From assembly GCA_019359175.1 (NCBI GenBank), contig JAHHHU010000001.1, forward strand, positions 1-64,000: 64,000 nt of DNA, read 5' to 3'. Every line of letters starts with the position of its first letter. Position 1 is the first letter of the stretch. The notes under the pieces were generated by a model. That model had not been told where the DNA came from. It was given only the letters and a program-made list of their open reading frames with translations, and did no database searches. Below are positions 38,940-49,100 of this stretch, in pieces. Source of the DNA: Phormidium tanganyikae FI6-MK23 (GTDB lineage Bacteria; Cyanobacteriota; Cyanobacteriia; Leptolyngbyales; Leptolyngbyaceae). Made by a program: the position numbers and the translations under genes.

Positions 38940-39566
38940 TTAATGCTTTGGCGCTTTCTGGATTTCCTCGCGGATGCTGAATAGATCAATGAAATTATCT
39001 GCGACGCTAACCAGGCTTTCATGGGTCATCGATCGTAAAGCGATCACCTCAACTTTTGCGCCAAAGTAAGACACCGCATTCACCGCATACGCTAAATCGC
39101 CATCGCCACTGATCAAAATCTCAGTGTCACAGTCTTTGACAAATCGCATCATATCCACTGCGATTTCGACATTCATTCGGCTGACCCGCTTTGATCCTGC
39201 TGCATTTAGAATCACATCTTTTGTAACGACGCGATAGCCATTTCGCCGCATCCAGGTCAGAAATGCCTGCTGTCGGGTATTACTCGGATCAACGCCTGTA
39301 TAGAAAAACGTATAGATTAGCGTACTCTGCTGCTGAAAGTAGCGTAGAAGCTTGGCATAATCAATTTCAACGCCCATCTGGGATGCTGCATAAAATAAAT
39401 TTGCACCATCAATAAAGACGATCAGCCGTCCGTGATGCAGACGAGATGAAACATCTGTTTCATCAAATTCTTCAGGAAATGGTTGGAGCAACTGGTCAGA
39501 TAAATTCTCCGAATCGAGGGAAAGCGATGGCTCTACCTTGTCCGGTTCTCGTACTAACTGAATCAT
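38940..39566 (-). CDS. NYN/DUF88 (LabA-like) domain protein
   Basis: RLIVFIDGANLFYAA...KDVILNAAGSKRVSRMNVEIAVDMM...ILISGDGDLAYAVNAVSYFGAKVEV; start at 39566. Confidence 0.88.
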   Translation of the reverse strand: MIQLVREPDKVEPSLSLDSENLSDQLLQPFPEEFDETDVSSRLHHGRLIVFIDGANLFYAASQMGVEIDYAKLLRYFQQQSTLIYTFFYTGVDPSNTRQQAFLTWMRRNGYRVVTKDVILNAAGSKRVSRMNVEIAVDMMRFVKDCDTEILISGDGDLAYAVNAVSYFGAKVEVIALRSMTHESLVSVADNFIDLFSIREEIQKAPKH

Positions 39567-39800
39567 GAATCGCGTTCGGCGGAGAGATTTCCCCTGGCAC
39601 AAGACTGGACATTGCCTCACGCAGCAGGTGAACTGGCTAGATCAAAAAATGACAGAGATGAATTGGATTTTGTTATGCAACGGATTTGAAAACCCAATAT
39701 TATGCTTATTCAGAGCATCTCGTTTCCGCGTGAAGAGTACCAGAGTTTGTAAAAAAGCTTAAAAAAGCACTTCACGCTTCGTAATGCCTGAATACGATCG

Positions 39801-39968
39801 CTATTTTCTCGATCGCGCTTGGTAGTCGGCAATAGCGCTTGAGGTGAGGACTGGACGACCATTCTTATATCAGGTGACGATCGCGCCTTTTTGCATTGCC
39901 ATTAGAACTGTAGCTTGATCGATCTGAAGTCGTCTCGCTGCTTCTACCAAAGAGCATCCGTAATCCAT
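39801..39968 (-). pseudogene. small helix-turn-helix/excisionase-like ORF with in-frame TGA (39870-39872)
   Basis: MDYGCSLVEAARRLQIDQATVLMAMQKGAIVT*YKNGRPVLTSSAIADYQARSRK* in one frame. Confidence 0.55.
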
Positions 39969-40096
39969 CTCTTCTACCTCCGAGTTAAGAGCGATCGAGT
40001 TTGGAGCCTCTGTTATGTGATCGAAGCCTTTGTTATATGTTTCATGCTAAATCTTAAAACATTATGAAGAGTTTTGCAGAAATTCGCGAATTTATC

Positions 40097-43000
40097 TTAC
40101 GTCCCTAGCGTGTCGATCGCGCCTAACGCTTTTAACGTTGTTTTCTGAGCATTCGTAATTCCGCTCACGTTCGTGATATTCATTCCGTCATAAGGCTGCG
40201 GTTTCTGTAGTATTTTGACGCATTCCCCAGTTTCTACAGTCCACAACCGCACGGTTTGATCCTCGCTTCCGCTGGCAATGATCGAACCGTCTTGATTAAA
40301 TTTCACCGACCAAACTCGATCGCGATGTCCCCGCAAGATTTCGCATTCTCCGGTTTTGAGGTTCCAGACTTTTACCGTTTGATCCACTCCACCGCTGGCA
40401 ATGCGATCGCCGTTTGGAGAAAATGCTACAGATGCAATGCGATCGCTGGCTTGGAATATGCTTTCACACTGTCCCGATTTCAAGTCCCAGATTCTCACCG
40501 TTCCATCTTCGCTCCCGCTAACCAACTGTTTTCCGTCGGCGCGAAATGCGATCGACATCACGCGATTCGTGTGTCCTTGCAGGGTTTGAAGACATTGACC
40601 TGTGTGCGGATTCCAAAGATGAATCATGTGATTTTCTTCGCCACTTGCAAGGAATTCGCCATCGGGACTATAAGCGATCGACCAAATTCGACTCTGAGCC
40701 GCGAGAATGTGCAAACACTCGCCCGTGTTCGGATTCCACAGTCGAATGGTTTGATCAAAGCTACCGCTCGCAACCGTGTTTCCATTTGGGCTAAATGCGA
40801 CCGACCACACCCAGTTCGTATGTCCGCGCAGTACTTTTAGGCATTGATTTGTCGATCGATCCCAGACTCGAATCGTATGATCAAAGCTACCACTCGCTAG
40901 CAGTTGATCATCTGGGCTAAATGCCACTGCCCACACCCAATTTTCATGTCCATAAAAGCTGCTCACACAAGTTCCAGAAGCACTATCCCAAAGATTTACG
41001 GTTTGATCGGTGCTAGTGCTGGCTAACAACTGATTATCAAAGCTAAATTCGACCGACAACACGAAGTTTGTGTAGCCTTGGAGTGTTTTGCAGCATTCTC
41101 CGGTTTGGGTGTGCCAGAGGCGAACGGACTGATCAGCGCTACCGCTTGCGATCGTATGACCGCTAGGACTAAAGACAGTCGATCGCACCACTCCCCGATG
41201 CTGATGCAAGGTTTTTAAGCATTTACCTGTCGATCGATCCCAGAGCTTAATTGTTTCATCAAAGCTACCGCTTAATAATGTTTGACCATCGGGGCTAAAG
41301 TTCACACATCGAACTTGGTCTAAATGTCCGGTTAGTGTTTTGATGCAAGTTGCGGTTTGAACGTCCCAAAGTTTGATCGTTGCATCTTCGCTTCCTGATG
41401 CTAGCATCGCTCCATCTGGGCTAAAGGCAACGCTTCTGACAGTGTTTGTATGTCCTTCGATCGTCTTTAAGCACGCTCCGCTTTGTACATCCCAGAGTTT
41501 AATCGTGCGATCGTCGCTTCCACTCGCTAACATTCGACCATCGGGACTAAAAGCGATCTTACAAATCCAGTGTTGATGTCCTTCTAGCACTCGTAGCAGT
41601 TTTCCGGTGTTGAGATCCCAGAGTTTGATGGTGCGATCGGCGCTACTGCTGGCCAGAATCGGAGCGGTGGGAGAAATTGCGATCGAGATCACCCAGTCCT
41701 GATGGTCGGTCAAAGTTCGCAAACAGCAACCTGTTTTCGCATTCCAAATTTTGACTGTGTTATCGCCACTCGCAGATACAAGCAAGTTACCATCTGCGCT
41801 AAAAGCAACCTCACACACCCAATGTTGATGTCCATCGCAAGTTAAAACCTTTTGCCCATCTAAGACATTCCAAAGATGGATTGTTCCAACGGTATCGCTT
41901 GCTGCTAAGGTTGCGCCATCTGGACTAAATGCCACTGACCAGACATTTCCCAAGGTTTCTGAAAAGACTGATTTTTTTAAGTCTGCATTGGTGAAATTGA
42001 CTTGATGTAAGCTTACTCCTTGTAGCTGTGCTTGCCAAACGGCTAACTCTGAGAAGTCGTATCCAGTTAGATCGGTTTTGAGACAGCAAAGTAAGTTGAG
42101 AATGTTGCCTGCTGCATATCCGGGCGCACAACCAAAATGTTGTCGAAGTTTGGTTAGAACATCTCTGAGCTTTTGTTCTAAGTCAGTTTGGCAATGCGTC
42201 GGGGCAGTTAGACGATCGAGCAATGGCTGCATGATCATCCGAATTTGTCGATCGCGAATGTGATCTTCGACATTTGCTTTGATCAGCGCATGAGACATTA
42301 ACAGTTGAAATGACTCTAAACAAAGCTCTTGAAAGATATGATCGATCAATTTATCGATCACGTATTCCATTACGACAGGTTGCTGAGTGAACTTGGCTCC
42401 TCGTTTTTCTACGATCGGTCTTCGGGCTAATGACGCTAATGCTTCGATCAACTGCCGTTTTGAAATTGCGGGAACAAGATCATCCGCTAACTCGGAGAGG
42501 GATGTACCATCGCGATTGATCGCAATCCAGTACATGATCTGTTGTTCGAGGTGAGATAAGCGATCGAACTGTTCATCTAACAAATCCGAAATTCCGCCAA
42601 ACACCGCTGTTCCTTGGGTAAGAAACTCTCCCACATCGCTATCGAACAGATCTTGAATCGTGGAAGCTGCGATCTTGAGTGCTAATGGATTGCCAGCATA
42701 GAGATCAATTAACTGCGTGAAGGTGGTCGAACTTGCTTCTAAGTGTTTTGGTTTGAGAAATTCCCCCGCTTCGGTTGGATCTAGCCCTTCTAAACGAAAC
42801 GATCGCACAAATTGCCCTTCTAACGCTGCGACTTCTTTCGGCTTCTCACGGCTTGTCAAGACTAGACAACTTTGATGCACCGTCTCGCCAATTCTGCGAA
42901 ATAACTCACCGTAAGATTCATACCCGATCGGGTAATGTCCAGCCCGATCGCCAATCTCTAGAATAGATTCAACATTATCGAGGATTAATAGACAGCGCGA

Positions 43001-43630
43001 CGATCGTAAATAGTGCATCAATCGAGCCAATTTTCCATCGACCGTATCCGGAAGCTCAGTTTCTTGTTGGCGAGACAGAAACGGAATCCAATCCGACAAA
43101 ATCACATCCAGCGGCGGCGCATCTTGCAGCGATCTCCAAATCACCGCTTCAAACTTCGCTTGTACCTGCTGCGCCAACTTCACCGACAAAGCCGTTTTTC
43201 CGATGCCTCCCATGCCCAAAATTGACACAAAGCGACATTGCTCTTCGATCAGCGTGCGATCGAGGTCTGCTAGTTCCTGCGTGCGACCACAAAAGCCCGA
43301 CACATCCATCGCTTCCCCCCAATCGATCAAAGCGTGTGAGGTCGCAGGACGATCGCGATCGTATGGTGTCCGTCCCGATTGGGTGTGTTGCCGCAATGCA
43401 ACGCGGAAATTGCTCTTTGTCACTCGCTGACCCAAGCGATCGGATAAAAGCTGCCACAATTGCGCCCCAACTAGCTTGATATAGTCCGGATCGTAGTCTT
43501 CAGTTGTTGCAATCTGTTCGTAGGTCAGACCTTCCCAAGCACACCGGAACACAACCTCTTGAAGATGAGTCAAGCGATCTTGCTTCAACACTTGATCCAA
43601 TACACAAAGTGCATCCTCGATCGTCATCAC
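40097..43630 (-). CDS. STAND NTPase: N-terminal vMAP-like HTH, NB-ARC, C-terminal 14 WD40 repeats
   Basis: DALCVLDQVLKQDRLTHLQEVVFRCAWEGLTYEQIA N-terminus; GMGGIGKTALSVKLAQQV P-loop; RCLLILDNVES; 14 WD repeats counted by eye. Confidence 0.92.
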   Translation of the reverse strand: MMTIEDALCVLDQVLKQDRLTHLQEVVFRCAWEGLTYEQIATTEDYDPDYIKLVGAQLWQLLSDRLGQRVTKSNFRVALRQHTQSGRTPYDRDRPATSHALIDWGEAMDVSGFCGRTQELADLDRTLIEEQCRFVSILGMGGIGKTALSVKLAQQVQAKFEAVIWRSLQDAPPLDVILSDWIPFLSRQQETELPDTVDGKLARLMHYLRSSRCLLILDNVESILEIGDRAGHYPIGYESYGELFRRIGETVHQSCLVLTSREKPKEVAALEGQFVRSFRLEGLDPTEAGEFLKPKHLEASSTTFTQLIDLYAGNPLALKIAASTIQDLFDSDVGEFLTQGTAVFGGISDLLDEQFDRLSHLEQQIMYWIAINRDGTSLSELADDLVPAISKRQLIEALASLARRPIVEKRGAKFTQQPVVMEYVIDKLIDHIFQELCLESFQLLMSHALIKANVEDHIRDRQIRMIMQPLLDRLTAPTHCQTDLEQKLRDVLTKLRQHFGCAPGYAAGNILNLLCCLKTDLTGYDFSELAVWQAQLQGVSLHQVNFTNADLKKSVFSETLGNVWSVAFSPDGATLAASDTVGTIHLWNVLDGQKVLTCDGHQHWVCEVAFSADGNLLVSASGDNTVKIWNAKTGCCLRTLTDHQDWVISIAISPTAPILASSSADRTIKLWDLNTGKLLRVLEGHQHWICKIAFSPDGRMLASGSDDRTIKLWDVQSGACLKTIEGHTNTVRSVAFSPDGAMLASGSEDATIKLWDVQTATCIKTLTGHLDQVRCVNFSPDGQTLLSGSFDETIKLWDRSTGKCLKTLHQHRGVVRSTVFSPSGHTIASGSADQSVRLWHTQTGECCKTLQGYTNFVLSVEFSFDNQLLASTSTDQTVNLWDSASGTCVSSFYGHENWVWAVAFSPDDQLLASGSFDHTIRVWDRSTNQCLKVLRGHTNWVWSVAFSPNGNTVASGSFDQTIRLWNPNTGECLHILAAQSRIWSIAYSPDGEFLASGEENHMIHLWNPHTGQCLQTLQGHTNRVMSIAFRADGKQLVSGSEDGTVRIWDLKSGQCESIFQASDRIASVAFSPNGDRIASGGVDQTVKVWNLKTGECEILRGHRDRVWSVKFNQDGSIIASGSEDQTVRLWTVETGECVKILQKPQPYDGMNITNVSGITNAQKTTLKALGAIDTLGT

Positions 43631-43799
43631 GGTAGTTCACCCTTTCTGATTATTCTCGCGCTGTTGCGATATTTACCGCTTCAACCACACTCAGGGAAAT
43701 TACGGACACCTTAATTTTCTGATAAATCGCCGTTCCCCGAAATAACGTTTTATAACGTCAGTTTGACGGGTTCTCTCGCTCCGGCGTTGACGGATAGCT

Positions 43800-43879
43800 G
43801 CCCCCTAAATCCCCCAGAATGGGGGACTTCAAGCCAAAGATTCCGATTCAAAGCCCCCCAGAATGGGGATTTAGGGGGC
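43800..43879. repeat. palindromic C/G-run intergenic repeat
   Basis: Perfect 15-bp inverted repeat gccccctaaatcccc / ggggatttagggggc; related copies at 44682-44757 and 45122-45146. Confidence 0.85.
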
Positions 43880-44095
43880 TTCCCGGAGTCACAACCGAAG
43901 CAAACCACTTCTATCGAACTCACGTTTTTATAACCTTTGACTCATAACCTTTTCATACTGTCGATCGCGCATAACTCGCGTACCTTCAGAGATACCAAGG
44001 GTGATGCGGGTGCATAAAACCAATTTTCAACCGTAGTCAGCCTTATCGGAATTCGTATTCGACTTCCGTTTTCTACAGTTCATTCGCCCCTGAAG

Positions 44096-44632
44096 ATGAT
44101 GAACATGGCTCTTAATACCCCAAATGATTTCCTGTTGTCTGTGCTAGAAGGTTTAGTCGATGGCATTTTGATTGTGAGTCCGCACGGTGAACTTATCTTC
44201 GCCAATACACCCGCAACCGAACTCTGCCATCAACTCAATCCAAAACAGCAATATCCCGCCGAGGTCTGGCGTTCCTGCGAAGCGTTAATCGAAAGCCGTC
44301 AATGGTATGGCGATCGACCTTTAGTGATCGAGTCTGAGCTACAAACGCAAAATAATCAAACGTATCGAATTCGGGTGCAATGGTTGCAATTAGATGAACC
44401 TTGTTTGCTGGTTCGAGTGGAAGATCAACAGAGATCGCTGCAAAGTCTCGCAGTGACAGAAGCAAAAAAATTCGGTCTAACTCCGCGTGAAGCTGAAGTT
44501 TGGTTTTTGAAGCGCTGTAATCTATCTCGAAAAGAAATTGCGGCGCAACTATTCATTACGATCGATACTGTGAAGAAACATTTAGGAAATATTCAATCGA
44601 AACGTCTGGCACACCAAGAAAGTTGGTGCTAG
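44096..44632 (+). CDS. PAS-like sensor + LuxR-type HTH regulator
   Basis: LVDGILIVSPHGELIFANTPATELC PAS-like; LTPREAEVWFLKRCNLSRKEIAAQLFITIDTVKKHLGNI LuxR HTH. Confidence 0.87.
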   Translation: MMNMALNTPNDFLLSVLEGLVDGILIVSPHGELIFANTPATELCHQLNPKQQYPAEVWRSCEALIESRQWYGDRPLVIESELQTQNNQTYRIRVQWLQLDEPCLLVRVEDQQRSLQSLAVTEAKKFGLTPREAEVWFLKRCNLSRKEIAAQLFITIDTVKKHLGNIQSKRLAHQESWC

Positions 44633-44681
44633 AAAGAGCGAGTTCGATCGATTTTTCTAGCTTCGTTGAGAGCGGATTGCT

Positions 44682-44757
44682 GCCCCCTAAATCCCCCAAA
44701 ATGGGGGACTTTGAGCCAATTCCGCTCCTTCAAATCCCCCATTTTGGGGGATTTAGG
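44682..44757. repeat. palindromic C/G-run intergenic repeat, second copy
   Basis: gccccctaaatcccccaaaatggggg ... caaatcccccattttgggggatttagg. Confidence 0.8.
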
Positions 44758-44759
44758 CA

Positions 44760-45117
44760 GGGTGGTTTCATTGTGAGCAGGGAAGAGAGATGCGGCACTA
44801 GGTGAGCCAAGCAAAAACCTGCTCAACTTGATTGGCGAGGTCGCGGATGCAATCAGGCAGGGTGCGATGGTTCAAGCGTCGCGCCAATGCAACTGTTGTC
44901 GTTGCCATCCTGCACGCTTCGCGTGAGCCGAAGGCAACGACAACAGTTGCCCCGCCAGGTCGGGCGCATGAGTCAACACCCAGACGTTAAAGCTATCGAC
45001 CCAACCCTGGGCATCAACTTGTTGCAAGATGCGTCGAAACGTGGAGAACGATGGCATCAGCTTATGTTAGTGATTTCAGTCCATCCTCATTTTCTTACTC
45101 CCACAATGAAACCACCC
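44760..45117. mobile_element. short insertion element derivative with a transposase N-terminal remnant (ISAs1-like)
   Basis: 16-bp terminal inverted repeats gggtggtttcattgtg (44760-44775) / cacaatgaaaccaccc (45102-45117); minus-strand ORF 44872-45057 MPSFSTFRRILQQVDAQGWVDSFNVWV; embedded next to the C/G-run repeat. Confidence 0.65.
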
Positions 45118-45212
45118 CGCCAAAATGGGGGATTTAGGGGGCTGAAGCCGACCGAAACGGAGTGATAAACAACTTGTGTGTATACGGTAGGCTATCAAAC
45201 CCTGGCTCTTGC

Positions 45213-45812
45213 TCAATATCTGCCGCTGTAGCGCTCCTCATTCCAGGGATCGCCTCGGTGATGATAGCCATTGCGCTCCCAAAATCCCAAGTCTTCTTTA
45301 GACAGAAACTCTAATCCATTAATCCACTTTGCACTTTTCCAAGCATACAAATGTGGAACTACTAAACGCAGCGGGCCGCCATGATCGGCTGACAACGGCT
45401 CACCAAAGAGCGTGTGAGCAAAAAAGTTCTCTTCTCGGACAAAATCATCGATCGCGATATTCGTCGTATAGCCGCCGTAGCAATGCTCCATCAGATGCAC
45501 CGCTTTCGGATCGACCTCGATCGACTTCATAAAGTCCGTTACTTTCACCCCGATCCACTGCACATCGAGCTTTGACCAAGTGGTGACGCAGTGAAAATCA
45601 GCGGTAAATTCGCTTTGGGGCAGTGCCATAAAATCATCCCAGGAAAACGTTTTTTCCTGAGCCAATCCCCAAACACGGAACTGCCAATTTTCTCGATCGA
45701 CTTGTGGCGTGGCTCCGTAGGTCAGAACAGGAAATCCTGTCGCTAATCTCTGACCTGGAGGAACGCGATTGCCATGTTCCGCTTCTGGCTTTTTGAAATA
45801 CTTGCCTAACAT
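45213..45812 (-). CDS. sulfite-oxidase-like molybdopterin oxidoreductase
   Basis: FHCVTTWSKLDVQWIGVKVTDFM, LVVPHLYAWKSAKWINGLEFLSKEDLGFWERNGYHHRGDPWNEERY. Confidence 0.9.
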   Translation of the reverse strand: MLGKYFKKPEAEHGNRVPPGQRLATGFPVLTYGATPQVDRENWQFRVWGLAQEKTFSWDDFMALPQSEFTADFHCVTTWSKLDVQWIGVKVTDFMKSIEVDPKAVHLMEHCYGGYTTNIAIDDFVREENFFAHTLFGEPLSADHGGPLRLVVPHLYAWKSAKWINGLEFLSKEDLGFWERNGYHHRGDPWNEERYSGRY

Positions 45813-45861
45813 ACGGTGACTCCTAGACAGGCTTCACTTTAAATATGTACCAAAACTAGAA

Positions 45862-45897
45862 AATGCGTGACTCTCCAATTCGACGGAATCACGCATT
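45862..45897 (-). terminator. terminator downstream of rpmF
   Basis: Inverted repeat aatgcgtga / tcacgcatt with T-rich stretch on the minus strand. Confidence 0.65.
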
Positions 45898-45901
45898 CTC
45901 A

Positions 45902-46078
45902 TTACTCTTCTCCGCCTTCTTCTTCGTCGGTCGGGTAGACGAAACCTTTAGCCCGCCCGGTGAGGATCGATTTGCCCAGAGACAGCGCTCTTTGAGCTTG
46001 CAGATTTGCCTTGCGTTTCCAGGTTGCTTTACGCTGGTCGCGCTTTGAGCTTGAGGTTTTCTTCTTAGGAACAGCCAT
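45902..46078 (-). CDS. rpmF: 50S ribosomal protein L32
   Basis: Own translation: [58 protein letters not shown] (58 aa, below ORF-track cutoff). Confidence 0.95.
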   Translation of the reverse strand: MAVPKKKTSSSKRDQRKATWKRKANLQAQRALSLGKSILTGRAKGFVYPTDEEEGGEE

Positions 46079-46137
46079 AAGACGGGTGATCGTATCTAAA
46101 CAGCTTTCCTATTCTACAGGAGACTCACGATTTTGAC

Positions 46138-49100
46138 CTAGAGACACAACATCAGTTCTGAGCCGTTCTGAGTTTTCGTCACTTCGATCCGTGCCTGGAA
46201 TGCTTCTCTAAAATGCGGCATATGCGTGATTGTCAGAATGCAAGCGAACTCAGCCGCGATCGCATTAATCGCTGCAACCAAGCGATCGCACCCTTCTTGA
46301 TCCTGCGTTCCAAAGCCTTCATCGACAATCAACATTTGCAGTGCAGTCCCTGATCGTTGAGCTAACAATCGCGCTAATGCTAATCGAATTGCAAAGTTCA
46401 CTCGAAAAGCTTCTCCGCCTGAGTAAGTCTCATAAGGTCGAGTTCCGTAGGCATCCGCGATCAGAATGTCTAGGGTTTCCATTGCTTTCGCGGTTTTGTT
46501 TTTGCGGTTGCGCTGAGTGACAAACTGGACATGAAGCTGATTTGCACTAAGCCGCGACAGGATTTGATTGGTCGTCGCTTCGAGTTGGGGCAGCACATTC
46601 TCGATCATCAATGCCTGAATGCCGTTTTTGCCGAATGCTTGTGCGAGTTCCTGATAGATCCGGCATTGTTGACGCGCAGTTTTAAGTTGAGCGTTGATCT
46701 GGGTGAATTGTTGGCTGAGGAGTTCTTGTTGTTGCTGTTGTTGCTGGAGTCGTCCGAGTTTTGCTAAATGTTCATCGAGTTGAGTGCGTTGATGTTGGAT
46801 TTGCTGTTCGATCGCTTGAATATGTGTGGTCAGATCTGGAGTCTGCTCTAGGGCGTGAATCAGTTCTTGACAGTGATGTGTGATCGATTGCAGACCGTTG
46901 AATCGGGTTTGCAGGGTGTGTGTCAGTTCGTGGAGGCGTTGCTGAATTTGAGGATACTGTTGTTTCGCTTGGTGAAGTTCTTGGTAGCGGAGTTGCCAGG
47001 GTTGTGCTTGACGAAGTGCCGATCGTATTGCGTTGTGTTGGTCTAGGTTGTATCCGATCTCGTGAATTTGGCGATCGTAATGTTGCAATGCCCGATCGAG
47101 TTCTGCAATGAAGCGATCGCGCTGTTGTTCCAACTGTTCGATTTGAGTTTCCAAAGCAGGTTGACGCTGCGAAATATTAGTTTGTCGGCGTTTTGCTTGT
47201 TTGATTTCAGCTTGGCGGATTTCTGCCCAACGCCAGCGATCGACGCTTCCTCGCGCTAAGGCGTGATCGCGTTCGTCGTAGTTGAGTTGCTGCAAACTGC
47301 GATCGAGAATGTTCAATTCTTCGTGTAGCTCTGGCTCAAAGGCTGCCGTCTTTAGCTGCTTTTCTAGCTTGATCGATTCAGCCGTGATGTAAGACAGTTG
47401 ATCTTGAACTTCTGCGGTGTTCTGCAACTGTTCCTGAAGTTGTCCGCGTCGCTGTAAGGTATCTCCATATTGAGCCAGCTTTTTCTCGATGTTTGTGTAC
47501 TCTTCTCGAAGTACCTGGATTTCTCGTTCCGATGTGGTTAACTGTTCTCGAATCACCCAAATCTCACTTAGGATCTCTTCTTTTTGAAGCTGCTGCTTTT
47601 CTAAAACTAAGCGCCAGTGATGTTCGTCCAAAGGTCGATCGCACAAGGGACAGGGTGGAAATTCAGAATGTTTGATTTGTACAAGCGTTGTGCCTGTACC
47701 TTCTTCGGTTAGTGCGATCGCAGATGCCCGCTCTTGTTCTAGCATCCGAATTTTGTGATCAATCTCAGCCAGTTGAGCTTCGTAGTTGCGCTGGTGTGCT
47801 TGGAGTTGTTCCATGAAGCTCCGTCGCTCTAAGCCTTTCTCGCGGACTTGATCTTGATACGATCGTAGTCTTTCCAATTCGTCGATTTTGACCGCAACTT
47901 CGACGGCTGCTTTTTTTAAGCTGGGTTGTCGTTGTTGTTGGGTTTGAAGCTGTCGGGCGGAGGTGCGGAGTTCGTCGAGTCGGGCAGAAAGGCGGGTCGA
48001 TGCTCGATCGAGTCTCTGCTGGATCTGTTGTTTTCGCTGAAGTAGGGGGGATGCTTGCAGTTGAAGCTGTTCGAGCTTCTGGAGTTCTTGACGCGCTGAG
48101 TTTAATTGTTCGACAGCAGATTCAACATCAGCTTCTTTGCTCAATGCTTTTTGAACGTCTTGCAATTGTTCTTGCAGCGTGATTTCTTGTGCCTGAACTT
48201 TCTGGAGTTGGTTCTGTAACTGTTGCAGTTTTTCAGAGTGTTGCTGTTCGTACTGTTGGCGCTGAGTTTGAGCGACTTGATGCGATTGAGACTTAGCAGA
48301 AAATAGCTCTTCTTGTGCTTGGAGGGCTTGCCAGTGCTGATAGCCAGCGAGGATGGTACTTTCTTGCTGCAAGAGTTGTTCTAGGGTTTTGCGCTGTCCG
48401 TCGGTTTGCGATCGCTCTTTTTGCAATCGCTGACAGTCTTGATTGAGATTGCGCTGTTGTTGTTGTTGCCAGCTTAGTTGTTGTTGCCAAGCTTGCCGCT
48501 GCTGTTGAACGGCTTGGAACTGCTGCAATTGGTGTTGATTTGCAGTTTGCTGAGACTGCATCTGTTCGAGGACTGTTTCGAGTTCCACTCGCTCTTGTGC
48601 GATCGCGTCTCGCTGCTGTAGCTGTTCTCGAATCGATTCTAGATGCCGCTCTAGTAGATCAACTTGTCCTTTGAACTGGCGCGATTTATCTTTGGCTTGC
48701 TCTGATAGTTCATCATACTGATGCAGCTTGAGCAGATCCGCCAGAATTTGCTTACGTTCAGCGGGACGTTTCAGCATGAATTCGTCGGCTCGACCTTGAC
48801 GCAGATAAGCCGAATTGACAAACGTTTCGTAATCGAGCTTGAGATGCGTCAGGATCAGTTGTTGCGTCGATCGAATTCCCTTTGCCGTGAGCGAGCGAAA
48901 TCCGTCGCCCTGCATGATTTGAAATTCCAACGATGCGCTTTGCCCGCGTTGACGCGATCGCAGCACGCGATAAGTTTGTTGGTGCATTTGAAAGACGAAT
49001 TCGACCTGAGCTTCTTTTGCGCCCATGTGAATAACATCATCTTCGGAAGCCGCTCGACTTTCTCCCCAAAGCACCCAAGAAATTGCCTCTAACAGCGAGG

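Noticed and set aside
40256-40840. Plus-strand ORF opposite the WD40 region
   Set aside because: Antisense of repetitive WD40 coding sequence; no family resemblance.
43800-45150. Could the repeated C/G-run blocks be a CRISPR array?
   Set aside because: Only a few irregularly spaced palindromes, no uniform spacers and no cas genes.
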